Shown here one piece after another: positions 12,201 through 21,156 of a DNA stretch of 64,000 bases. The DNA lies in the NCBI GenBank assembly GCA_017607445.1, contig JAEVHH010000004.1:1550001-1614000 (forward strand), given 5' to 3'. Every line of letters starts with the position of its first letter. Position 1 is the first letter of the stretch. The notes under the pieces were generated by a model, which did not search any database, had not been told where the DNA came from, and worked only from the letters and a program-made list of their open reading frames with translations. The stretch is from Histoplasma ohiense (Eukaryota; Ascomycota; Eurotiomycetes; Onygenales; Ajellomycetaceae). A program made the translations under genes and the position numbers.

Positions 12201-12279
12201 GGTAGGCCTCGTCTGCGAAAATTGCCAGGGAAGCGGGCACGGCAGAGGCCAGCAGGATAAGGGCTGTTTGAAGCCGCAT
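9205..12279 (-). CDS. emc1: ER membrane protein complex subunit 1 (EMC1)
   Basis: Predicted 953-residue subunit of the EMC, which inserts transmembrane segments in the ER. Three exons: 12279-11723, 11616-9351 and 9243-9205. The first join gives K-W-E-Y-K-D-D-S-D-N-S-P-F-Q-V. The second, often missed, joins M-L-A-P-L to a 12-residue terminal exon A-R-R-K-Q-V-D-L-K-W-K-S, which matches the usual EMC1 tail. An N-terminal signal peptide (LLASAVPASLA) is followed by lumenal PQQ-like beta-propeller repeats, including W-R-Q-N-L and K-L-A-W-E-N-E. A C-terminal DUF1620-type region leads to one transmembrane helix (LLLTVIALAVGVAML) and a basic cytosolic end. The length agrees with fungal EMC1. Without the last exon the frame would run into an intron and give a false tail. 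Confidence 0.93.
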
Positions 12280-12653
12280 TATTTCAACTGGGTTGCGGCG
12301 ATCATTGGGGAGGAGTGAGGTTGGGGAGTGAGGGCGATATTAGGTGGTCAGAGTTAGCAGGCTGAGTTGTCAGCATGAAGAAGTCAAGCTTCCCTGCGTT
12401 CTGGAATAACAACTACTACCCATTGGCCAAGAGGGTTGGACCACCGATCAGTGCAAAAACTGTGTTGGTTTCTATTTACGACTTGAAAATAGTTGCTAGG
12501 AAATTCCAAGGAGAATTATATTTCGTAATTACATTATAATACAACCTTTCTTTTGTTATACAATAGATAACTGCTTGTTCTGAAGCACTAATAATCAACA
12601 TGGGGCACTAAGCTAGGAGCTAACAGCAATTGAGTGATCAACCAAAGGGACAA
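12280..12653. other. EMC1 upstream region
   Basis: 373 bases between the EMC1 start and the stop of the DUF1479 gene, both on the minus strand. No gene or clear regulatory motif seen. Confidence 0.5.
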
Positions 12654-14204
12654 CTATGAATTGTTCTCAAACACAATTTTGTTCCCGATCTCAATGGCTT
12701 CCCTCTCACCTTGAGACATACCTCCCTGAACCTCCCATGGTGCATCACCCATTCCCATGGCCTGTAAACCATCATGGCTCAACGTCGACCAATCCACTGC
12801 TCCAGCAAAGCCAAACTCACCGGGTCCCCCAGCATTTGGATAGTCCCACGGTGGAGAATATGTTAAGGCCGCTTGGCGCTGCTTCTGAAGATATCTTGCG
12901 TTCATCTCGCACAGCGGTGCTGCAGGAATATACAACACACTCGAATCACCTTTACCTCGATGTTCATTGTCAACAGAATGGAGACAATCGCAGTGCCATG
13001 CAACATAATCACCTGGCTCAACCCGGGGTACAGATACCATGGTAGTGGAAAGCTTCAGGTGCGGGTGAGATAGGTCCGAGTATTCCTGACACGCTCCAGG
13101 AACGGAGCCGGGGAAGGAAGAATCCATCAGGGGTTCCGAAGTCCGGAGTTCAAAGAATGGGCGGAGAATGGTGTAAGCGGTACTAGATTTTAACATTGGG
13201 CATACGTGCAAGGTTCCTTCTCCTGGTCCCGTGTCGGACATCGACAGCCATCCCTGGAAGAACCGTAGCATGGAGCAGGCACCTGCTCCATTGTAAAGAT
13301 CCATTTTCGCGTGAACGCGGTGCCGTGCATCAAAGGGGTCATACTCCTCCCACGAACCATCCAGTATCTTCTGGTAAACACTTGAATATTCAGGATCCTC
13401 CCACCTTTCAAGCGATCCTCCATCGATATGTGGGCCAAGGGAAAACTTCGCGTCGCCTGGATTTCTGATGCGAAATCGATCCGCGTAGGAAAGAGGGTAG
13501 GTCGTGGAGAGCTGTGTTTTGGGATCGGAAGAATACCAAATTCCTTGCAGAAAGCACTGGGTCCGAAGGATATTGGGATGCGCCCTAGCTGCGACTTGTG
13601 AGGGTGACCAGTAAAGTTCATAAACGGCGGGGGAGTCAGGGGGAAATGCTTTCACGCTATTTTTATTGGCAGAGATATATTCAGTTGCCTGTTGCTTGAG
13701 GTCGAGAGCCGCTGGTTTCGGAATAACTGCCCTTACAATTGCACATCCACGCCTACGAATCTCAGCTAGCTTACCAGGAGATACCTTGCCTGATAGAATA
13801 TCTGAGAAATTAATCGATGGTATAACCTGTGGTTTTGGCAAGTGGCGTCAACCCTCGCATCGTCTAAACGTCCAGCGTCGGTTTCCCACGCCATCAGATC
13901 CTAGCTCAAGTACCAACAACGCTATACTTACGTCACTGCCAGCTTTCCTAATCTCCTCCACTTCATGCTCAAGGCTGGCTAATAATCTAACCCAACTCTT
14001 CTTCAATGCACTTCCATTCCGCAGGAAGTAACGTAACTTTAGGTCTTCAAACCGCTTTGGGAGGGGCTCTGGCTGATAGTCTGATCTCAAGCTAGGAAAA
14101 ACGGACGATATGTCCCCCGCAACTTTGGTGGGTTGAGATGAGGTAGAGGCAGCTCGGACCGCAGTTCGAATACCAACTTGAGATGCGAACTTCCACATAG
14201 CCAC
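12654..14204 (-). CDS. DUF1479 protein, Fe(II)/2-oxoglutarate dioxygenase-like
   Basis: Two exons, 14204-13932 and 13826-12654, joined in phase 0 (donor GTAAGT) to read A-G-S-D|V-I-P-S-I-N-F, giving 481 residues. The DUF1479 family has a cupin-type fold related to Fe(II)/2OG dioxygenases. Here H-I-D-G-G (His about 224, Asp about 226) and a later His in W-H-C-D-C-L-H (about 374) fit an H-x-D...H metal site. The family substrate is unknown to me. The first 25 residues (MWKFASQVGIRTAVRAAS) are basic, hydroxylated and free of acids, as in mitochondrial presequences. Exon 1 also carries the family-typical N-terminal helix L-P-K-R-F-E-D-L-K. No truncation is seen. Confidence 0.85.
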
Positions 14205-15018
14205 GTCTATCCAAGAAGAAGGTTAATCTCGGGTTTAAGCAGATTTCAACGCAATCCACAATCGACGAGATACCTCTAGGCGAATTCTGTGTCAAAACTG
14301 ATTGAAATTAAGAAATGCCTCGTAATCGAGTCTGTTTCTTCGTACCGGAAAACTTCACGTCAGCAATGAATAACTATCACGAAAACACGATATTGAGACT
14401 GTATACAGCGTTGAAATTGACAAGGTGGGATGACTATTGTTTGTTGCCACCAAAGAACGCCAAGAGGTCATACCCAATTACGGTCCAGACCAGAAGCATG
14501 ATTTGATTGGCTTACGTAGTCTGACATGCCCATGGCCAAGCAGCACATCAAGGCATGTTCTAGCTACTATGTAAAAGCCACATCTTGATGTCCTGTTTTC
14601 CGACAATAACCCATTGGTGACACAAGGAGGAAATGGAAGAAAAGGAAGTCAATAGTTAAGTTCTCAATTTAGATGATCTTTAGAGCCATATAAAGACACC
14701 AGATAAACGAGTGAGAAAGTGACGAGGCAACCTACAGCTCAAATGAAGGATATAAGAAGTGATGAGTTTTGAACATGTATTAGAGTCCATGCAGTTGCAC
14801 TTGCTGGAGGGTGATTTCTAGCAGGATGAGGAAGTGGATCAGCAGATGAACTTGATCACATTATCTTTTCTCTGTGATTTGAAAGGGATTGTTCTAACTC
14901 AAAGAGCGAAGAATGATCCAACTTGTAACAGATCAAGGGATAGCAATTTCAGTGAACAGGCAAGCACATTACATACAAGTATAAAGAAGAGAAAAAGAAA
15001 AGAAAAGTAGGTTTCTAT

Positions 15019-15447
15019 CTAGTAGCTCTTGATAACGCCAGTGATAACCTGACGACACATTCCACAGATTTCATCAATGGGGGAATTGCATCCTGGGCAT
15101 TACTGGCTCTCGTCTCTGATGGGATGGTATCTAGAGCTCTGCCTTCTGACCGCTTTCAGCAGAGCAACCGATCGCGTGGACTTGAAGAGCGATGGAGAGA
15201 ATTCTCCGAATGATACCCAATCCAGGAGGACTATCGGTCCTGATATGCGAACCGGTGCCACGGGCAGAGGGATTGTGTATACATCTTCCAGCCCGGAGGC
15301 CAAATCGGAGCCAGGAACTCCCGCCAACCCTGGAAAGCGCGAAGGGAAAGAGACCCTACTTGCATCCAGAGGCCAAGGGAAGTATTCAGGGAAGTATTCA
15401 CAGATGAACAACGAAAAATAGTAACAACTAACAATACATCCGTACAA
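15019..15447 (-). pseudogene. Possible decayed Cys-rich (zinc-ribbon-like) coding fragment
   Basis: On the minus strand a frame is open from about 15447 to an in-frame TAA. It then continues in the same frame as C-P-G-C-N-S-P-I-D-E-I-C-G-M-C-R and ends at a TAG (15021-15019). The paired C-x2-C spacing resembles a zinc ribbon. The TAA could be a former CAA (C-to-T change), as expected from RIP-like decay in this island. The upstream part resembles nothing I know, so only the last 27 codons look like genuine former coding sequence. Confidence 0.25.
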
Positions 15448-15865
15448 GAACGGATCCGACTGGCTAATAGAGTTGGATAGTAGTTATGAAAACCATCAAG
15501 CGTTATGTTGTTGTTGTTGTTGTTGTTCTTCTTATTTTTTCTAAGGCCATATGCAGTCTGAGACTATGACAGCCTTCACCTCACTAGCCTACCCTTATGT
15601 TCGGCTACTCTCTAGTTACATTTCTCTACTCCGTATTCATAACTGAGTCATCCTTGATGGAGAGACTTCACTATACCATTCTGGATCTAGCGTTATCCAA
15701 CGGGACCTCCGGTCAAAGTTATGGCAATTCATCTTTCGACAGCGTCAATGAGACGTTATTTCATGTCAAATCCGTAGAGAATGTCATTTATGGGTGTTGC
15801 CAAGTCTTCACGTATGCGTGAACCACCACTACGGCAAAAGAGCCCATTCACCACCAGCGCCGTGG

Positions 15866-15954
15866 TGGTATATAAAAGGGGACGAATCACCTAATCCAAC
15901 CCCTCCAACACTTTATGTCACGTATACGCGACCACGCGTTACGCGACCACGCGT
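15866..15954 (+). promoter_or_regulatory. TATA-like box followed by two ACGCGT (MCB-type) sites
   Basis: TATATAAAAG at about 15869-15878, then a 15-bp near-perfect duplication of ACGCGACCACGCGTT containing ACGCGT at 15934-15939 and 15949-15954. ACGCGT is the MluI cell-cycle box bound by MBF-type factors in yeasts. The block lies 380-470 bp upstream of the coiled-coil gene on the same strand. Assignment as its promoter is inference. Confidence 0.35.
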
Positions 15955-16332
15955 AACCCTCAGCATGCCTGCGTATTCTGAGAACCGCCCACCTTTTCTT
16001 TCCTTTTCTCATTCTTCTCCTAGCCATCCTACTTAGAAGAATCAACTATCTTTCAATTCTCTGATTACCTAGTGTAACACTTTATTCTCAGCGAGATTTT
16101 GTTTCAGCAACGGGTTAGGTCCCTCATTGGCTCAGAAGTTAGCAGGACTTCGGCACCAGTCCGTTCTTGATTTCGTATGTGAACTATTCCCAATTTGGAG
16201 AAGTGAGGCTGAGTCAACTGATACAACTAGGCTACAACGGTGGATGATTTGACACAACCAACCCATCCATCAACATCTACACCAGGTCAGCATCACAAAA
16301 CACCCACAGCATCACCAATACAGCCTGCAAGA

Positions 16333-17226
16333 ATGGCTCACGGGTTCGCGTCTGCTACAATTGTGACTGAACTGGCTCGGGACGCCGCGCGAACCCCGCC
16401 TCCAACCGATGATGCCCAGACATACTTTGATCGAAGCATACATATCCTCGGACGAACATTCGGGGTTCAAAAACGGGAGATACAAAGCCAGCTTCAAAAC
16501 TACAATATTTACATTTCAGACAATATAAATATGTTGAAGCGAGATGTGGATGAGCGTATTCGGCAGTTAGAAGCGAAGATGGACAAGCGTTTTCAAGAGG
16601 TGGACAAGCGTTTTCAAGAGGTGGACAAGCGTTTTCAAGAGGTGGACAAGCGTTTTCAAGAGGTGGAGGCAAAGATGGATGCAGGCTTCGAAAGAGTGGA
16701 AGTCATGCTTGACAATGAGAGAGCGATACGAACAAACAGCACTCTTCGCCGAATGCATCAGCCCATCAATCTCGTTAAAGTTCTCAAGGCCACCGGCCCC
16801 GACACTGTTCAATGGCAATCCCATCCCAAATTTCCCAAACACATGAAAGGCCTCTACCTCCTTGGTCAGCGGGCAAAGGAAGAAGCTAAATATCGCACAC
16901 CATACAGTATGTTTACCCTGTCACTTTAATATATCTCTTGGCTCTTATCCTAACACTATTCCTTATATCTAGGGCGGCCGGAGCAGGAAGCTCTCAGAAC
17001 TGTCCGCGAACTAGCTGCATTTTATGAGGTGGTGGTTTACTCAGATGAGCAGAGTGATAGTGAGGGAACAGAGGTGGATGTCCAATCAGATGTGGATGCG
17101 TATATGGAGGCTCTCCTAGATAAATTCGGAATGGATTGGTCAAAAGTCTGTGAAATGGCACAGAGGACTTTGATGCCACAGCAAGAGCATGCAGGCACAA
17201 AACGGCGTGGGAGCCAAATTGATTAA
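16333..17226 (+). CDS. Coiled-coil protein with heptad repeat expansion, uncharacterised
   Basis: Two exons, 16333-16906 and 16973-17226, spliced with donor GTATGT and acceptor CTAG. The join gives Y-R-T-P-Y|R-R-P-E-Q-E, about 275 residues. The start is the first ATG of the frame (M-A-H-G-F-A-S); the frame is open back to 16231 but lacks an earlier ATG. The centre (about residues 50-130) is a predicted coiled coil: D-E-R-I-R-Q-L-E-A-K-M followed by four identical heptads D-K-R-F-Q-E-V, then E-A-K-M-D-A-G-F-E-R-V-E. The C-terminus is acidic (S-D-E-Q-S-D-S-E-G-T-E). There is no signal peptide or membrane helix. I know similar heptad proteins from fungal genomes only as hypothetical proteins. 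It is the only clearly intact gene in the left half of the island. Confidence 0.65.
16582..16665 (+). repeat. Perfect 21-bp tandem repeat x4 inside coding sequence
   Basis: Unit GACAAGCGTTTTCAAGAGGTG repeated four times without a mismatch at 16582, 16603, 16624 and 16645. Each unit encodes one heptad (DKRFQEV), so copy-number change adds or removes exactly one coiled-coil heptad. Confidence 0.97.
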
Positions 17227-18277
17227 GAATCAATAAGGCGATGCAAGTATTCTGGTCTTTCAGCTCCAGCTTGTGCACTCCTCAAGGATCGTCATCATTT
17301 GTGGCCTTTCTATTATTAACAAACAATGGTTATGTGTTCATGCTTGTTATGTTTTCCTGCGTTCTAACAGAGGCAGATATATATTTATATACATGTATGA
17401 GTTTCAGATCTCTTACATGCGTTTCAACCGCCATGATCCTCAACACTTTCACTCAGCATTGTGCCATCCTGCAATGCGTCATGATTGAGTTTTGAGCGAT
17501 CTGAAAAGAGCCCGGAAGCTGGAGTGTCTTCTAGCTCGCAGGCAGCAAGCATCAATTGACTCGCTAACAAGTTGGCTCGACAAGTCATATTCCACGAAGA
17601 CCCACGAACCCGTCAGCGATCGTGGAAGGACAACCAGGCAACTTAACAAGAGAAGATCCCGCACCATGTTGGCTCCTTACGGACTTTTAATTTTTCGTGG
17701 CATTTTCCACTGAGGTTATGGCATCCCTCGGGGGACTTTACTGTGGTGGCTATTAGCTCAAAATGGTGGCATTCCCCAAGGACCTCGCTTCACCAGGACG
17801 CCGACACCTTATGGTTCTATCTTTATTACCCTTTCTGCACGTTCCCTGAAGGTTCGCCTCCATCAGCGTTCTTCCAGATTCCTAATTCCCCTCGTCCGTC
17901 AAACCTGTCCCTGTATCACCTAATTCGGTTTAGTTTAATATATTACACTAATATCAATCAATAACTATACAAAATTACATTAATGAACCGATTATATAGT
18001 GTATAATATACGCTAGTCATCCCCGTCAACACGATGAATATGATCTCCTAGCTCTTGCACTACTTATCCGACGTAGTTTCAATTTCTATTAGCAGCGGGC
18101 ACAAACTGACCGCTTTGACAATTCAATTCTTCGCGAGAAAGAGTCGGATTTGATCGCTTAGCAGGTAGATCATCATTAGTCTCAGAATACGGAGTAGAAT
18201 CGAAAGAATTGCCAATAGATCTGAAGCTGTGTAAAAAGTAGGTATCAAGCATCAAAAAATAAGAGGTTACGATCTTG

Positions 18278-18308
<31 letters not shown>

Positions 18309-19086
18309 TAAATTTAACGTCCCAGAAGCCTCCCGAAGGCATGGAGACGTGCTAAGCTGGAGAGATTTCTATATATATATACAAAATCTTAGAAACAGAA
18401 TCCAGATGGCAACTCTTGAAAGAACTCAGCTCATTGAGCTGTGCATCCACTTCTGACCCGATGTATGGCCATTCATGGTGGGGCATAGTGTGGCTTTTGG
18501 AAGGCCACCGCTGCCATGCCTGGAAGGCTTAATATTGCTAGAGAAAGGGTGTTCTTTCAGTTTGTCGAGAAGCATCTTTAGTGCTTCATAAAATTTTGAT
18601 AGAATATATCTATAGAATAATATCAAATATTACTAGGGGTTATATATAAACCAGTATTATTTTCCAAAATTTACAAAGACATCTCTTAAATAACTTGTCG
18701 AGCAGGAACAATAGGAAAATGAACAGAAAAGTCAGTCACTGTCAGTGAATGAAAGTAGTGTCTTCATTTCTGAATATCAAAAGTTGCAAAATGAGATAAA
18801 ACTGGAATCTGACAAGAGAATAAAGTCAGAAAATGATACACAACAAAGCAGTGGCAAGGCTTGGTTATATGATTGAGTTAAAACAACACAACTGGTGATC
18901 ACAGTGATCACCAGTGGCTGTGGGGTGATGGTCAGCTCAGGAATCAAGCAGTCAGCTTGCATTTCATCTCATCAGCTGATGTACTTTGAGATCTTGTTCT
19001 GCTCACTACATCATCAGTCAGTTGTGTCTTGTTGACTGACTGCTGCTGTGTGTCACATTCATTTGATTAGATCTTGATTTTGTAAC
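17227..19086. other. AT-rich non-coding part of the island
   Basis: No convincing gene. Contains a TACGGAGTA motif (18188-18196), a (TATG)n microsatellite (about 18281-18309), a short TTTAACGTCCC block (about 18310) that recurs near 20822, and a 12-bp palindrome (listed separately). Stop codons are dense in all frames from about 18400. Confidence 0.5.
18891..18915. repeat. Perfect palindrome, 12-bp arms with 1-nt centre
   Basis: ACTGGTGATCAC at 18891-18902, one A, then GTGATCACCAGT at 18904-18915. It could be a dimer-binding site or a transposon relic; no adjacent gene explains it. Confidence 0.9.
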
Positions 19087-19763
19087 TGTGATGAGTTAAC
19101 ACTCATTAGTAGTTAACTTATGCAATCAACTCCCCTTCTGCACCCACTTGTTCCTGTCATTGTGACTCTGTGTAACCCTCGATGTTCTTCCACTCTGTGC
19201 TCTGCACTTGTGTAGTCTCTAATGATTCTTCTGCATAGTCCTTAACATTCTTCCGCCTCATGCTCTGTGCTTGTGTAGTTTCTAATGATTCTTCTGCGTA
19301 GCTCTTAACATTCTTCCACTCCGCGCTCCACTGTGGGGCAGCTTCTGATATTCTTCCACTCTGATCTCCCTTCTATAAGAACCCCCTTCGTACGACCTTT
19401 CCTTCTGATCTCTTTTCTCTTTCTTTCCTTAATCAATTTGTAATCTGTATTTAGGATAGTGCTAGATCGTTAATCGAAGTACGCCCATTACAGAAAGAAT
19501 ATCAGAAGCTGCTTCACAGTGAAGTATGAAGTAGAAAAACATTAAGAGCTACACAGAAGAATTGTTAGAAACTACACAAGTATGAAATATGAAATGAAAG
19601 AGTATCAAGAATTACACAAAAGAATTATTAGAGACTATATGAGTGTGAAGTATAGAGTGAAAGAACATTGAGAATTACACAGAGTTATGATGACAGAAGA
19701 TAAATGAATGCAGAAGAGAAGTTGATTGTATAAGTTAATTACTAATGAATGCTAATTGTGACA
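19087..19763. mobile_element. RIP-degraded inverted-repeat element (tail-to-tail LTR-like fragments)
   Basis: The 271-bp segment 19087-19357 aligns over its whole length with the reverse complement of 19493-19763. Both outer ends begin TGT(G/C)A, and a 135-bp unpaired centre (19358-19492) lies between them. The differences are numerous but almost all are C/T or G/A transitions with about two small indels, the signature of repeat-induced point mutation. Arm 1 contains internal 63-bp tandem units (19185, 19248, 19311). The centre contains CTATAAGAACCCCC followed by a pyrimidine-rich stretch, reminiscent of an LTR U3/R border. No coding capacity. It could be two LTR fragments facing each other or a foldback (MITE-like) element. 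Confidence 0.7.
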
Positions 19764-20121
19764 GATTAGTATTTATTAGTAGTTATAACTGCCATAAAAG
19801 CAAGGCTGACCTAGCAGTGCAGGGAGCCACAGAAAAGAGAGGTGCAGAGAGCACAGCTAACATTCAGAGATTCAAGCAGATTTTTAGTGAGTAGCATAGC
19901 TGTGTGTTTTTCTGTCAGCAGATGAACAGCAGAACTTAACCACTGTATCTCAAATCTCAGTGCAAGCATTTCATAAGATGGGTGGTTTGTTTCAAAATAT
20001 ATCTGAAAGTAAGATAATCTGTTCCATTCACTTTATTTACCACATTTGCTCCATATGGCTTTCTGATTTGTAATTAAGCGCATACAGCATTGTAGAGAGA
20101 TTACTATAAGATTATGCATTT

Positions 20122-20818
20122 AGAATGGATCTGAAAATACAAGAATTGTTGGCTGAACTCAAGTGAGAAAGAGCTGAATGTGAGTGAGAGCTGAACTTGA
20201 TCAAGAAAGACAATGGTGTCAAGACACAGAAGCTGAGATGAGAAGCAAAAGAAGGTGATGTGAAGAAGAGCAACAATGACATGAAGAAGAGCAACAACAA
20301 TGTGAAGAAGAGCAACAACAACATGAAGAAGAGCAACAACAGCATGAAGAAGCAGAAGCTTTGGCTGTGAGCTCTGTTTTTACATGCCTGCCATGAATTG
20401 TTAGTCGCGATTGAGATTGTGACAGACCCTACTCAAACAACCCAGGGCGCGGTAACGAGTCCGACAAATCAAAGGATTCCATCTCAACATCACATTGTGG
20501 GACACATGCACTGAGAAGCAAATGAAGGTGTGGCACAAGCTCAATCAGCATCCTCATTTCTTGACAGAAAAGCTCTTCCCCTCCCTACATCAGCTCGACT
20601 ACATCCGCCAACTTATCAGCCCAATTTCCTCAGAGTGGGATCTTCGGTACTATGAACGGGAAACGGTAGAAAATCAAGTGCGGGCCATAATAGACCGAAT
20701 ATATGAGAATGATGAGCTTAAGAGGGCATTCGGCTTGTTGAGTCCGGCCGCGCCTCCTCGGGGCTTTAATATATACATACTAGAGCACAAGCTCAGGCAA
20801 TTATTATCATTATTATAG
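20122..20818 (+). pseudogene. Decayed Glu/Gln-repeat protein fragment
   Basis: From 20122 a frame reads M-D-L-K-I-Q-E-L-L-A-E-L-K and then meets stops where Arg/Gln codons are expected (C-to-T decay). Next comes a 21-bp tandem array (about 20261-20347) that in one frame gives E-E-E-Q-Q-Q-H units. Further on, D-P-T-Q-T-T-Q-G-A-V-T-S is followed by a frame change near 20500 into a clean stretch from 20504 to 20818 (K-V-W-H-K-L-N-Q-H-P, F-P-S-L-H-Q-L-D-Y, E-W-D-L-R-Y-Y-E-R-E-T-V-E). I recall this order, a charged Gln/Glu repeat followed by such a helical domain, from expanded families of Onygenales genomes; I have no function for it. Several stops and a frameshift make it a pseudogene. Confidence 0.5.
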
Positions 20819-21156
20819 TCAAGTTTAACGTCCCGTGCCTATAGGCTACGACAGACTCGTCTCAGGCAAGAAAAGGATGTATGCACTGCGAAGTAGTTAC
20901 TTCCACTCGATTGTGGATTGGCCGATTGTCTGTTTGACAGTATTTTGCGGGTCATCTAGAATGGGCAGGCATGACAACATTTGTATATCTTAACCAAGTG
21001 GCAATTTTATCGTCATGCCACTTTCTAGAAGTCTTTTTGCCTCGTGCTGCATCTCAATCTCATCAAGATAATCTCCACCCCAAAGCTATACCTCGGCCGA
21101 TGTTTGTTCAGTGGACCGACCGAATTTTAATTCCGTTGCCCTTACTGCCAAACAAT
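20819..21156. other. Short gap between decayed fragment and divergent gene pair
   Basis: No gene seen. It starts with another TTTAACGTCCC block, shared with the region near 18310. Confidence 0.5.

Larger units (their letters stand above)
14205..16332. other. Start of accessory island; mostly non-coding
   Basis: No intact gene. Contains a decayed Cys-rich coding tail (see 15019-15447), a (GTT)n microsatellite at about 15507-15527, one TACGGAGTA-type motif (15627-15635), and a promoter-like block at 15866-15954. Confidence 0.5.
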
